Origin: an uncultured Lachnospiraceae bacterium
GTDB lineage: Bacteria > Bacillota > Clostridia > Lachnospirales > Lachnospiraceae
DNA: 64,000 bases
Direction of reading: 5' to 3'
NCBI GenBank assembly: GCA_947172705.1
Contig: CAMWCA010000009.1
Location: forward strand, 1-64,000
The notes under the pieces are model-generated. The model worked only from the letters and a program-made list of their open reading frames with translations, did no database searches and was not told the origin of the DNA. Positions 19,417-28,788 of this stretch are shown piece after piece. A program made the position numbers and the translations under genes. The stretch's first letter is position 1; every line of letters begins with the position of its first letter.

Positions 19417-21171
19417 ATGGAAAACATAAGAACTGCTATTGAACGCGAAAATTACACTGAAGCTTTTGAGCTTCTTCGAGAATACTTAATTTCTAATCCT
19501 ACATACACAGACACCATCGGGGTTTTGGAAGCTTCCATTTATATGGGACTCGAAGATTTCAAGGAAGCATTGCCCTGTATTCAGGAGGGTCTGCGTTTTA
19601 ATCCCTCTAACCATGAACTTTATTTCATGCTTGGAATGGTATACGAGGCTTTTTCCCAATATCATCAGGCATATTTATGCTATGAGAATGCGCTGTTCTA
19701 CTGCCGGGATTCTCAGGAGGACTATGCTGTCATCCATGAGCATTTTCTCTATTTTATAGAACAAACCGACGTCACCGTCCCAAAAGCTTCTATTATTATT
19801 TTAAATTATAATCAACTGACCTTTACCATGAACTGCATTACTTCTATCCGCGAGCTTTGTCCTTCTTCCGCTTACGAAATCATCTGCGTTGACAATGCTT
19901 CTCTTGAAAACCCTGAAGAATGGCTTAAGACACAGCCGGACATTAAATATCAAATCAACCAGGAGAATCTTGGATTTGCCGGTGGCTGCAATGTGGGAAT
20001 TCGAATGGCGGAACCTGGCAATGATATTTTCCTTTTAAACAATGATACCCTGTTGACCCAGAATGCCTTGTTTTGGCTTCGTATGGGTCTTTATGAAAAA
20101 GAAAACATTGGAGCAGCAGGCTCGGTCAGCAATTGTGACTATCACCAGCAAGTTGTCACTCCGGATATTCACGCTCTTTCTGATTGCTTAAATTTTGGGC
20201 GTAAAAACAACGTTCCCATGGAACAGCCTTTATCTTACCGACTTCTTCTGGTTGGTTTCGCCATGTTAATCAAGCACACTGCCTTTGAAAAGATCGGTTT
20301 CTTAGATGAACGCTTTTTCCCCGGAAACTACGAAGATAACGACTACTGCACCAGATTGATTTTAAATGACTTTAAACTGGTGGTTTGCCAGAACAGTTTT
20401 ATTTTCCATATTGGAAACGCTGGCTTTAACGAATTGAAAAAGCAGATTTCTGCCGACGAATGCGACAAAGCCATGGAACTGAATTGTGGAAGATATATGG
20501 AAAAGTGGCATCTCAGACCCCATTATTCTTTCTTCTGCCGCACAGAGCTCATCGACCTGATGGATCCGGAAGACCACTTCCGCCCTATTAACTGTCTTGA
20601 CATTGGCTGTGCCTGCGGCGCTACCTTGCTTGAAATCCAAAACCGCTATCCCAATGCCGGAATTTACGGTATTGAACTGGACCCCTACAGCGCCGAATTT
20701 GCCTCCCACATCGCCAACGTAGTACAGGGAAATATTGAAACCATGGATTTTCCATTTGACCTGTCCTTTGATTACATTTTCCTGGGGGATATTTTGGAAC
20801 ATCTGATAGACCCTGGCGCGCTGCTTAAGAAATTAAAGTCCCATTTATCCGAAAAGGGCGTTATTATTACAAGTATACCCAATATTTTGCACTACTCGGC
20901 AATCACTCAGATTTTAACAGGAAGCTTTGCCTATTCCGATATTGGCGTACTCGACCGAACACACCTAAGATTTTTCACCTTATATGACAGTGCAAATTTA
21001 TTATCCTCTTCCGGATACGAAGTTATTGGTTTTCGAGAGCTTACCGACAAACCAGACATAGATTCTTCCGCAATCAATACGCTTCTTGAGGGACTTGCAT
21101 CTATTCCCGGCGTTGTAGATCAAAGACAATTTTATGTTTTGCAATACGTATTTAAGGCAAAACCAATTTAA
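19417..21171 (+). CDS. TPR / GT2 glycosyltransferase / methyltransferase fusion
   Basis: 584 residues with three domains. Residues 1-115 are TPR-like helices (YFMLGMVYEAFSQYHQAYLCYENAL). Residues 122-345 are a GT2 enzyme of the rhamnosyl-transferase type: ASIIILNYNQ, VDN at 158-160, GFAGGCNVG, LLNND at 206-210 and the acid residues near YEDND (305-309). Residues 390-580 are a class I SAM methyltransferase with LDIGCACG (394-401) and GDILEHL (457-463). It leads seven plus-strand genes. The fusion suggests that addition and methylation of a sugar are coupled; acceptor unknown, flagellin being a natural candidate from context. Confidence 0.88.
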   Translation: MENIRTAIERENYTEAFELLREYLISNPTYTDTIGVLEASIYMGLEDFKEALPCIQEGLRFNPSNHELYFMLGMVYEAFSQYHQAYLCYENALFYCRDSQEDYAVIHEHFLYFIEQTDVTVPKASIIILNYNQLTFTMNCITSIRELCPSSAYEIICVDNASLENPEEWLKTQPDIKYQINQENLGFAGGCNVGIRMAEPGNDIFLLNNDTLLTQNALFWLRMGLYEKENIGAAGSVSNCDYHQQVVTPDIHALSDCLNFGRKNNVPMEQPLSYRLLLVGFAMLIKHTAFEKIGFLDERFFPGNYEDNDYCTRLILNDFKLVVCQNSFIFHIGNAGFNELKKQISADECDKAMELNCGRYMEKWHLRPHYSFFCRTELIDLMDPEDHFRPINCLDIGCACGATLLEIQNRYPNAGIYGIELDPYSAEFASHIANVVQGNIETMDFPFDLSFDYIFLGDILEHLIDPGALLKKLKSHLSEKGVIITSIPNILHYSAITQILTGSFAYSDIGVLDRTHLRFFTLYDSANLLSSSGYEVIGFRELTDKPDIDSSAINTLLEGLASIPGVVDQRQFYVLQYVFKAKPI

Positions 21172-21231
21172 CCAGACTCTTTTCATTATGATTGACACGT
21201 TTCCTGATAGAAATGATAGAAAGGAATCACT

Positions 21232-22266
21232 ATGGCAAATATCAGCGTGATTATTCCCTGCTACAATGTAGCAGACTACATTGATCGGTGTCTCACCACC
21301 ATCACGTCACAGACTATCGGCGTCGATGCGTTGGAGATCATTTGCATCGACGACGCTTCCACAGACGACACCTGGCAGCATTTACAGGTCTGGGAGCAGC
21401 GTTATCCTGATCAGATGATCCTGATCCACTGCGATCAGAACGGCAGGCAGGGCACTGCAAGAAACATCGGTCTTCAATATGCCTCCACAGACTGGATCGC
21501 TTTTATCGATTCCGACGACTGGCTGGAGCTTGATTATTTTGAAAAGCTCTATCAAATAACTCAGCAGGGGGACTGCGAGATCGTATCCTGCCAGAACAAA
21601 CGGGATTTTTCCACTGATATGACCTTCTTTGAGGATCGAAAAACGGACAAGGAAAACCGCTTTATGCTGGTCGATACAGTGGAAAAGCGAAAGCTCTTTT
21701 TCAATCTCCAAAGCGCAGGCTTTGCCGCCTGGGGAAAGATCATCCGAAAGGACTTACTGACCGACAATCAGATCTTTTTCCCTGAAAATCTTGCTTATGA
21801 GGACAGCTATTGGGGGCCTCTCCTGCATTTTTATGCCCGGCGGGTCTATTTGGTGGAGGAATACCTATATCACTACTTTGTCAATCCCCAGTCCACCGTT
21901 TTACAAAAAAATGCCGATTATCATACCGATTGGCTGACGGTACAGTCCATGAAATGGCAGGCATGGGAGGAACGGGGTTTTCTTGCGGAGTACCGGGAGG
22001 AATTGGAGTATGACTTTCTCTGCACCTGCTATCTCGGATTTTTAAAAATTCTATTTTTACGATATACTGAGCCTTCCTACTCCCTCTATCTGCTTGTGAA
22101 GGAGATCACCTTAAAGCGAGTTCCGGATTACCGACAGAATACCTATATCAGACAGGGTTTAAACGAATTTTACTACACATTGCTGGAATCCCTGCTGCTT
22201 CCATTAAGTAAAACACAGTTTCAGCAGCTCTCTGTCCTGGCAAAAGCCTACTGGAAGCAGGACTAA
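21232..22266 (+). CDS. GT2 family glycosyltransferase
   Basis: 344 residues. GT-A catalytic domain in the first 120 residues: ISVIIPCYNVADYIDRCL, IICIDDASTDDTW, GRQGTARNIGL and the metal-binding FIDSDDW. The C-terminal 200 residues are specific to this family branch and shared with the gene at 24307 (AYEDSYWG, HYFVNPQSTVL, TCYLGF). Second gene of the plus-strand unit. Sugar and acceptor unknown. Confidence 0.9.
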   Translation: MANISVIIPCYNVADYIDRCLTTITSQTIGVDALEIICIDDASTDDTWQHLQVWEQRYPDQMILIHCDQNGRQGTARNIGLQYASTDWIAFIDSDDWLELDYFEKLYQITQQGDCEIVSCQNKRDFSTDMTFFEDRKTDKENRFMLVDTVEKRKLFFNLQSAGFAAWGKIIRKDLLTDNQIFFPENLAYEDSYWGPLLHFYARRVYLVEEYLYHYFVNPQSTVLQKNADYHTDWLTVQSMKWQAWEERGFLAEYREELEYDFLCTCYLGFLKILFLRYTEPSYSLYLLVKEITLKRVPDYRQNTYIRQGLNEFYYTLLESLLLPLSKTQFQQLSVLAKAYWKQD

Positions 22267-22300
22267 AAGCTTATATCTATTGAAAGTGGAGAAAAGATCC

Positions 22301-23365
22301 ATGATTCCTATATCCATATGCATGATCGCCAAAAATGAAGAAAAAAATATTCATCCATGCCTTGCCCCATTGAAAAAGCTCGGCTTTGAATTGGTGATTG
22401 CAGATACCGGCTCCACTGACCGTACCAAGGATCTGGCATCCCAATACACAGACCTCATTTATGATTACCGCTGGAACCAGGATTTCAGCAAGGCAAGGAA
22501 CTTTTCTATTTCCAAAGCCTCCAACGACTGGATTCTTGCAGTTGATTTCGATGAGTATTTGAAGGAGTCTGACATCCAAAGCCTGGTTTCCTTTATCCAT
22601 TCCCATAGGCGGGAGATCGGAACCATTACCCGCCTTAATCCCTGCCGCCTTATATCCGGTCAAACTTCCGTGATGAGAGAGCAGGTTGCAAGGCTCTTTA
22701 ACCGAAATTACAATCATTATCAGGGAATTGTCCATGAGCAGGTATTTCCTGTTGACGGTTCTGCACCGGTTTACCTCCCCGTCGCCACTTCCTTTTATCA
22801 CCACGGCTATGAATCGGAGGACTCCCTTGCAGAAAAAGCCCACAGAAACCTTTCTTTATTGCTTACAGCGCTTAAGACCAATCCCAATGATCCTTATCTG
22901 CTGTTTCAGACAGGGAAATGCTATCAGGTTCAAAAAAAATATGATGATGCCTGCCGCTATTTTGACGCAGGGCTTTCCTGTGACCTTGACCCTGCCCTCA
23001 CCTACGTGCAGGAAATGATCGAATCCTACGGCTACTGTCTGTTGGAATTAAAAGAATACCAAACTGCTTTAGGTCTCTCCAACATATATGAGCTATTTGA
23101 CTCTCAGCCTGATTTTGTTTTCCTTATGGGGCTTATATACATGAATAACGCTCTTTTTGACGAGGCTGTCAAAGAGTTTCGGAAAGCGGCTTCCATGAGA
23201 GCCGGAAAGACAGAAGGCGTCAATACCTACATGCCCAATTACAATATAGGCGTTATTTATGAGTGCACAGGACGCATTTCGGATGCCATAAGCTACTATG
23301 GCAAGTGTCAGGACTACCCTCCCGCGTTGCTCCGCCTGGAAGCCCTGGGAGCATCCCCACATTAA
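22301..23365 (+). CDS. GT2 glycosyltransferase with C-terminal TPR repeats
   Basis: 354 residues. The N-terminal domain resembles SunS-type GT2 enzymes: ISICMIAKNEE, ADTGSTDRT, DFSKARN and the DxD-like LAVDFDEYL. Residues about 200-345 are TPR helices (PNDPYLLFQTGKCYQVQKKYDDACRYF). The start at 22301 is chosen because GGAG lies nine bases upstream; an earlier in-frame ATG lacks a site. A paralogue is at 26562. TPR-bearing GT2 enzymes often glycosylate proteins, which fits a flagellar target, but this is inference. Confidence 0.88.
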   Translation: MIPISICMIAKNEEKNIHPCLAPLKKLGFELVIADTGSTDRTKDLASQYTDLIYDYRWNQDFSKARNFSISKASNDWILAVDFDEYLKESDIQSLVSFIHSHRREIGTITRLNPCRLISGQTSVMREQVARLFNRNYNHYQGIVHEQVFPVDGSAPVYLPVATSFYHHGYESEDSLAEKAHRNLSLLLTALKTNPNDPYLLFQTGKCYQVQKKYDDACRYFDAGLSCDLDPALTYVQEMIESYGYCLLELKEYQTALGLSNIYELFDSQPDFVFLMGLIYMNNALFDEAVKEFRKAASMRAGKTEGVNTYMPNYNIGVIYECTGRISDAISYYGKCQDYPPALLRLEALGASPH

Positions 23366-23391
23366 AACAGCCTGAAGATACGGAGATCATT

Positions 23392-24276
23392 ATGAAAATA
23401 CAATTTCTAAACGGCGGTCTTGCCAATCAGATTTTTCAATATATTTTTGTCCGGTATGCCCAACTTTCCAATCCTTCTGAAGAGAATTGGTTCTTTGACG
23501 ATTCTTTCTTTTTTGTAAATCAGGTGCACAATGGGTATGAACTGGAGCGCATTTTTCACCTGAAGCTTAATCTGTTAAGTCAATACTTTGAACCTGATAT
23601 ATGGAATCAGCTGCTGGAAAACAAGAAAAATGGCTGCAGCATTCCCCAGTCCTTTAAGGATCTTGGCTTTGACATTGTTATGATTACGGAATTTGAGAAT
23701 TACCGCGAGCACAATCCTTTTGACGGGCAGATCTATCGTGTGCCCGGCAACACCTTTGTCCCTGAGATCACGAAGGTGGACAACGAGTTTGTCTATTATC
23801 ACGGCTACTGGCTGCATCCTCAATGGTTTAAAAGCTACCGCTCCATTTTGAAGAGTGAGTTGGCTTTTCCCGCTATTACAGATGAGAAAAATCGCTTTTA
23901 TGCCACTCAGATTCTAAGCACCAAATCCGTCGCCGTGCATATCCGGCGGGGAGATTATGTGAAGCTGGGCTGGGCGTCCGACACAAATTACTATCTGGAA
24001 AAGATACAGGAAACCCTTAAGGTATATCCTCATGCCTCTTTTTTCGTTTTCTCAGACGATATTCCCTGGTGTCGTCAAAACAGCGGCTTGCTTGGGCTTG
24101 ATCTTCCCCAAATCCTAACCTACATAGAGGGGAATGTACAGGGGCAAAATCATATCGATTTGCAGCTGATGAGCATGTGTCAGATCATGATTATCAACAG
24201 AAGCGCTTTTGGTTATCTTGCCATGTTGATGAACGACAGGCTGGAATATTTCTTTTTTGACGAATCGGGACGATAA
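23392..24276 (+). CDS. GT11-type alpha-1,2-fucosyltransferase-like protein
   Basis: 294 residues. The signature HIRRGDYV of alpha-1,2/1,6 fucosyltransferases is present near residue 185. The N-terminus MKIQFLNGGLANQIFQYIF matches the GDP-binding start of GT11 enzymes, and FFVFSDDIPWC and INRSAFGYLA follow. An in-frame extension upstream overlaps the previous gene; ATG 23392 with GGAG upstream is chosen. It predicts transfer of fucose or a related 6-deoxyhexose; no GDP-fucose synthesis genes are in the window. Confidence 0.9.
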   Translation: MKIQFLNGGLANQIFQYIFVRYAQLSNPSEENWFFDDSFFFVNQVHNGYELERIFHLKLNLLSQYFEPDIWNQLLENKKNGCSIPQSFKDLGFDIVMITEFENYREHNPFDGQIYRVPGNTFVPEITKVDNEFVYYHGYWLHPQWFKSYRSILKSELAFPAITDEKNRFYATQILSTKSVAVHIRRGDYVKLGWASDTNYYLEKIQETLKVYPHASFFVFSDDIPWCRQNSGLLGLDLPQILTYIEGNVQGQNHIDLQLMSMCQIMIINRSAFGYLAMLMNDRLEYFFFDESGR

Positions 24277-24306
24277 TTATAATACAGCAAAATAAAGGAG
24301 AACTTT

Positions 24307-25332
24307 ATGTTTACTATTAGTCTCATTATCCCTTGTTATAACGTTGCACCATATATCGACCGATGCTTAACTTCTATTGCTAATCAAACCATGGGAATTG
24401 ATTCTCTGCAGATTATCTGCGTTGATGATGCATCTACGGATGATACTTGGGATCATTTACAGCAATATGAGCAAAAATATCCTGATAATATATTTTTAAT
24501 TCATCTTGATACAAACAGGCGGCAGGGAACCTGTCGTAACATTGCAATGCAATATATTGAAGCTCCATGGGCTACATTTATAGATGCCGATGATTGGATT
24601 GAACCGGATTATTGTGAAATTATGTATTCTTATGCCAGTAAATTAAACTGCGATGTAGTATGCTGCTCTTTCTTTAGAGATCCTTCCGCCACTCTCTCAT
24701 TCCTTAATGAAGCGCGGGGATCTGGAATCAAATTCTATCTGATTGATACCGTCGAAAAAAGAAAGACTTTTTTGTTACAGAATTTTATGGATACCGCCCG
24801 GCTGATAAAAACATCTTTTATATTCGATAATAACATTTATTTTACCGAAAACGTTGCATACGAAGATCATTTATGGGGATCCTTACTACAAATGTATACG
24901 GAAAGTCTTTTAGTGCTCGAAATGAAACTTTATCACTATTTTATCAATCCATCTTCTACCGTATTAACTATGAATTCACTTCATCACATTGATTGGCTTA
25001 CAGCCAAAATAGTAGAATGGAAAGAGTGGAAAACACGTGGTTTTTTTGGGTTATATCAGTCTGAATTGGAATTTAACTTTCTTGTAACCTGTTATCTGGG
25101 CTTTATTAGAACGCTTATACTGCGCTACAATACTCCTCCATATTCTCTGTATTTATTACTAAGGCAAATTACATTGGAACATATTCCGAACTATAAGTAT
25201 AACCCATACATGGAAGATGGTCTTAGCGATTATCAGAAGCTTCTTCTATCTGCTTTGTCAAATCAACTGACAAAAAAAGAATTTGAATTATTAGTCCAAA
25301 ATGCACGTATTTACTTAGCCATACATGGCTAA
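24307..25332 (+). CDS. GT2 family glycosyltransferase, paralogue of 21232 gene
   Basis: 341 residues with the same layout as the gene at 21232: ISLIIPCYNVAPYIDRCL, ICVDDASTDDTW, GRQGTCRNIAM and FIDADDW (DAD in place of DSD), then AYEDHLWG and HYFINPSSTVL. The DNA is clearly more AT-rich than that of its paralogue, so the two copies have different histories. AAGGAG lies before the ATG. Confidence 0.9.
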   Translation: MFTISLIIPCYNVAPYIDRCLTSIANQTMGIDSLQIICVDDASTDDTWDHLQQYEQKYPDNIFLIHLDTNRRQGTCRNIAMQYIEAPWATFIDADDWIEPDYCEIMYSYASKLNCDVVCCSFFRDPSATLSFLNEARGSGIKFYLIDTVEKRKTFLLQNFMDTARLIKTSFIFDNNIYFTENVAYEDHLWGSLLQMYTESLLVLEMKLYHYFINPSSTVLTMNSLHHIDWLTAKIVEWKEWKTRGFFGLYQSELEFNFLVTCYLGFIRTLILRYNTPPYSLYLLLRQITLEHIPNYKYNPYMEDGLSDYQKLLLSALSNQLTKKEFELLVQNARIYLAIHG

Positions 25333-25371
25333 CCGCTTTTCATCTCATAGAAAGGAATTTACACTGGTTTT

Positions 25372-26544
25372 ATGAAAGTACTATTTATAGAATGGCCTGG
25401 ATACGGAAACAAAGATATGTTAGACTCTTATGCAAGACTTGGACATCAAGTGGTTGTTTTTCCTCTCTCTACAAAAGAGTGTCGTTCAGATCCTGCTTAT
25501 GAAGACTCACTGACTGCCAAGATTCACGAAACAAATCCTGACTATATTTTTACCTTTAATCATTATCCACTTATCTCGAAAGTGTGTAACCGGGAGGATA
25601 TCCCTTACATATCCTGGGTCTATGATAGTCCTTTTGTTCCGTTGTATTCCTATACAACTATTTTTCCCTGCAATTATATTTTTATTTTTGACAAGGAATT
25701 TTGTCATGAATTTCAAAAAAATGGAATTAGCACTGTGCACTATCTTCCCATGGCGGCAAATACAGCCCGCCTGGATGCCATGAATGATTTTAATGCCTTT
25801 AAGAAATCTCCTTATGTTAATCAGGCTGATATTTCTTTTGTAGGTTCCTTATACACAGAAGAAGTACGTAAAAATTTTTTTCATCGTTTTAAAGGCATTT
25901 CTTCCTATGCCCAAGGCTATTTAGAAGGTATTATGGCAGCTCAGAAAAATGTATTTGGTTACAATTTTATTCAGGAACTTCTGGTTCCCATTATGGAAGA
26001 TCTACAGAGGAGTTGTCCTGTAGAAACAAACTATGACGGTGTGGAATCAGCAGAATATATATATGCCCAATACTTTATCAACCGCCAAATTACAGCCATT
26101 GAGCGCTCCGAAACCATTAAACGAATTACAGAACATTTTCCTATGGATCTATATACTTCAGCAACAGATTTCCACTGCCCCAATATGATTCTCCATGGTC
26201 CAGTAGATCCTCATACGGTTGCTCCTTATGTTTATAAATGTTCAAAGATTAACTTGAATATGTCTCTTCGCAGTATTATAAGCGGCATGCCGCTGCGTGT
26301 ATTTGAAATCATGGGGTCTGGGGGCTTTCTGCTAAGCAACTTTCAATCTGACTTTTTAGACTATTTTGTCCCCGGCGATGATTTTGCTTTTTACGATAGT
26401 CAAAAAGATTTGATCGATAAAATTGACTATTATCTTCGCAATGATGAGGAACGCAGACAAATGGCCGCTTCCGCTCATCAAAAAATTCAAAAATCTCATA
26501 CCTTTATACACAGGATTCAAGAAATGGAATCTTATCTGCCCTAA
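25372..26544 (+). CDS. CgeB-like glycosyltransferase, paralogue of 17069 gene
   Basis: 390 residues, GT-B fold. The N-terminus MKVLFIEWPGYGNKDML is followed by YISWVYDSPFVPLYS, and the donor-binding half has SKINLNMSLRSIISGMPLRVFEIMGSGGFLLSN. It aligns along its length with the minus-strand gene at 17069. AT-rich like its flanking genes. Preceded by GAAAGGAA. Substrate unknown. Confidence 0.85.
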   Translation: MKVLFIEWPGYGNKDMLDSYARLGHQVVVFPLSTKECRSDPAYEDSLTAKIHETNPDYIFTFNHYPLISKVCNREDIPYISWVYDSPFVPLYSYTTIFPCNYIFIFDKEFCHEFQKNGISTVHYLPMAANTARLDAMNDFNAFKKSPYVNQADISFVGSLYTEEVRKNFFHRFKGISSYAQGYLEGIMAAQKNVFGYNFIQELLVPIMEDLQRSCPVETNYDGVESAEYIYAQYFINRQITAIERSETIKRITEHFPMDLYTSATDFHCPNMILHGPVDPHTVAPYVYKCSKINLNMSLRSIISGMPLRVFEIMGSGGFLLSNFQSDFLDYFVPGDDFAFYDSQKDLIDKIDYYLRNDEERRQMAASAHQKIQKSHTFIHRIQEMESYLP

Positions 26545-26561
26545 AGAAAGGAACTACACAT

Positions 26562-27620
26562 ATGAAACCCTTTTCTATATGTATCATTGCTAAGAATGAA
26601 GAAAAAAACATAGAGCGATGCCTGAAAAGCATTCAAAATTTTGGCTGTGAAATCATTGTTGTTGATACTGGTTCAACTGATCGCACGCGACAGATCGCAA
26701 TGCAATACGCTTCCAGGGTTTTGCATTTTGAGTGGATCAATGATTTTAGCGCGGCACGCAATTATTCCATCCAAAATGCATCCTATGACTGGGTGCTGAT
26801 TCTTGACTGTGACGAATGGGTTCAGGACGCTGATCCGGAAAAGTTCATGGATTACGCCCGTACCTACCCTACTTATATGGGGCGAATCACCAGAAAAAAT
26901 CTTTCCTATATGGATTCGGAAAAGCAGGCGTACACTGATATGGTAGAACGTTTTTTTAACAGACGCTATTATCATTATGAAGGAACCATTCACGAGCAGG
27001 TCACTCCATTATCTTCCCAGGAACTGGTCGCTTTTGATATTCCCATGACAGTGCTTCATTCCGGCTATATTGGCACAAAAGAAGAGTTGGAAGCAAAAAG
27101 AATCCGCAACATGACTTTGCTTACAAAAGCCCTGGAAAAGAACCCTGATGATCCTTATTTATATTTTCAAATTGGGCAAGAATATTACTGTGAAAATGAT
27201 TATGAGCATGCTGCCGCATATTACAGCAAAGTGCTTACTTACGACCTGCCTCCTACTATGGAATATCTGCGTATGACCTTACAGGCTTACGGAAATTGTC
27301 TTTTGCATTTAAATTGCATTGAAGAAGCTTTGCAATACGAAAATATTTATGATACCTTTGCCGACACTCCTGATTTTGTGTTCCTCATGGGAAGAATTTA
27401 TTATAAATCCGGACAGCCGATTAAGGCGCTGTCTGAGTTTATTAAAGCCACTACCATGGATAATCCTCGTGCGGGCGGAACGAACACTTACCTCTCCTGG
27501 TATTATATTGCTCTTATTTATGAAAATATGGGAAAATTTGAAATAGCAAGACAGTTTTATGAGAAATGTGGGGATTTTGAACCGGCAATGAAACGCCTGG
27601 AGAATCTTCCTATTTTATAA
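26562..27620 (+). CDS. GT2 glycosyltransferase with C-terminal TPR repeats, paralogue of 22301 gene
   Basis: 352 residues. The GT2 part has SICIIAKNEEKNIERCL, VVDTGSTDRT, DFSAARN and the DxD-like LILDCDEWV. The TPR part is about 190-345 (PDDPYLYFQIGQEYYCENDYEHAAAYY). Last gene of the plus-strand island, followed by a strong terminator shared with flagellin. Confidence 0.88.
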   Translation: MKPFSICIIAKNEEKNIERCLKSIQNFGCEIIVVDTGSTDRTRQIAMQYASRVLHFEWINDFSAARNYSIQNASYDWVLILDCDEWVQDADPEKFMDYARTYPTYMGRITRKNLSYMDSEKQAYTDMVERFFNRRYYHYEGTIHEQVTPLSSQELVAFDIPMTVLHSGYIGTKEELEAKRIRNMTLLTKALEKNPDDPYLYFQIGQEYYCENDYEHAAAYYSKVLTYDLPPTMEYLRMTLQAYGNCLLHLNCIEEALQYENIYDTFADTPDFVFLMGRIYYKSGQPIKALSEFIKATTMDNPRAGGTNTYLSWYYIALIYENMGKFEIARQFYEKCGDFEPAMKRLENLPIL

Positions 27621-27640
27621 AATTCTTAATAATCATAGAA

Positions 27641-27670
27641 AAAAGGGAATGGATCTCTCCATTCCCTTTT
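27641..27670. terminator. bidirectional terminator between island 1 and flagellin
   Basis: A perfect 13-bp inverted repeat (27641-27653 with 27658-27670, 4-base loop) ending in A and T runs lies between the convergent GT2-TPR gene and flagellin. It serves both strands. Confidence 0.9.
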
Positions 27671-27703
27671 GGTAGTTTTACTGCAATTATTCTCTTACAC
27701 TGA

Positions 27704-28597
27704 TTAGCCAAGTAAGGATAATACACCCTGATTGGACTGGTTAGCCTGTGCCAACATTGCCTGACCTGCCTGAGCAAGAATGTTGTTGTTGGAGTACTTA
27801 ACCATCTCAGTTGCCATATCTGTATCACGGATAGCAGATTCAGCAGATGTAGTATTCTCTACAACGTTGTTCAGGTTGTTAACTGTGTGCTCAAGTCTGT
27901 TCTGAGTAGCACCAAGTCTGGATCTCTGCTCGGATACACACTGAAGAGCGGATTTGATACTGGAAACAGTCTTTGTGATGTTGTCTGTAACATCATCAGC
28001 GTCTTCATCAGATGCCCAAACCTGAAGAGTACCATCACCTTTACCGATTGCGCCGCCGCCAGAAATCTCATTGCTGGAGCTATCAGCAATCGTATCCCAG
28101 CTCATTGCAACGATAGTGATCTTAATTCTGTTGTCATCATCAACTTCTGCACCAACCTGAAGTGCTTTTCCAGCTGAGAACTCGCCGTTCAACAGCTTCT
28201 GCTCGTTGAAAGTGGTTGTGGTGTGAACTCTGTCGATCTCAGATTTCAGCTGATCAAGTTCCTGCTGGATGTACTTTCTATCTACAGACTGTAATGTCTC
28301 ATTACCAGCCTTGATAGCAAGTTCATTCATACGCTGTAACATGTCATGCACTTCACCGAGTGCACCTTCAGCTGTCTGAACTGCGGAGATACCATCCTGT
28401 GCATTAGCAACAGCCTGTGTAAGGCCTCTGATCTGTCTTCTCATCTTCTCACTGATGGATAAGCCTGCTGCATCGTCAGCTGCACGGTTGATCTTGTAAC
28501 CGGATGATAACTTCTCTGTTGACTTAGCCTGTGTTCCTGTTGTGATGCCTAACATTCTGTTAGAGTTCATTGCTGTAAGATTGTGTTGTACTACCAT
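27704..28597 (-). CDS. fliC: flagellin
   Basis: Filament subunit, 297 residues. The N-terminal D0/D1 (MVVQHNLTAMNSNRML, SSGYKINRAADDAAGL) and C-terminal D1/D0 (SAIRDTDMATEMVKYS, NNILAQAGQAMLAQANQ) are complete. The central variable part is short (about 150-205) and holds the Ser-rich ADSSSNEISGGG and two Trp, so exposed sites for O-glycosylation are plausible. One Cys at residue 220 is unusual for flagellins. Transcribed from a sigma-28 promoter through a structured leader; strong AAGGAGGAA site. Confidence 0.97.
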   Translation of the reverse strand: MVVQHNLTAMNSNRMLGITTGTQAKSTEKLSSGYKINRAADDAAGLSISEKMRRQIRGLTQAVANAQDGISAVQTAEGALGEVHDMLQRMNELAIKAGNETLQSVDRKYIQQELDQLKSEIDRVHTTTTFNEQKLLNGEFSAGKALQVGAEVDDDNRIKITIVAMSWDTIADSSSNEISGGGAIGKGDGTLQVWASDEDADDVTDNITKTVSSIKSALQCVSEQRSRLGATQNRLEHTVNNLNNVVENTTSAESAIRDTDMATEMVKYSNNNILAQAGQAMLAQANQSNQGVLSLLG

Positions 28598-28736
28598 AAT
28601 TTATTCCTCCTTGAATTTAACGTCGCATCCATGCGTACGTTTGTTAATTTGTTTTGCAGTCCGGCTTTTGAATTCGTACGCATCCAAAAGCCTAACCGCT
28701 AATGTTTGTAAGCAACTTGTTGTTTTGCTTTACTTG
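28598..28736 (-). promoter_or_regulatory. structured flagellin mRNA leader with GGA hairpins
   Basis: The leader folds into two hairpins on the minus strand. The first is 28663-28692 (GGCTTTTG/CAAAAGCC). The second is 28619-28641 (AACGT-CGCAT/ATGCG-ACGTT with one bulge), directly before the Shine-Dalgarno (28604-28612). Each hairpin carries GGATGCG with GGA at or near the loop, and the Shine-Dalgarno AAGGAGG supplies a third GGA. Such spaced GGA motifs are the known CsrA target pattern on hag mRNA of Bacillus; csrA and fliW are in this window. Confidence 0.65.
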
Positions 28737-28742
28737 TATAGT

Positions 28743-28769
28743 ATATCGGAGGTTTTCTCCAATACTTTA
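28743..28769 (-). promoter_or_regulatory. sigma-28 promoter of flagellin
   Basis: Minus strand TAAAGTAT, 11 bases, TCCGATAT, matching the flagellar sigma-28 consensus TAAAGTTT-N11-GCCGATAA. It lies just past the stop of the FliT-like gene. Confidence 0.88.
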
Positions 28770-28788
28770 TACCTGAAATTAAATTTTT

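Noticed and set aside
22277..22843. Minus-strand frame opposite the GT2-TPR gene
   Set aside because: GT2 motifs are clear on the plus strand; the reverse frame has none.
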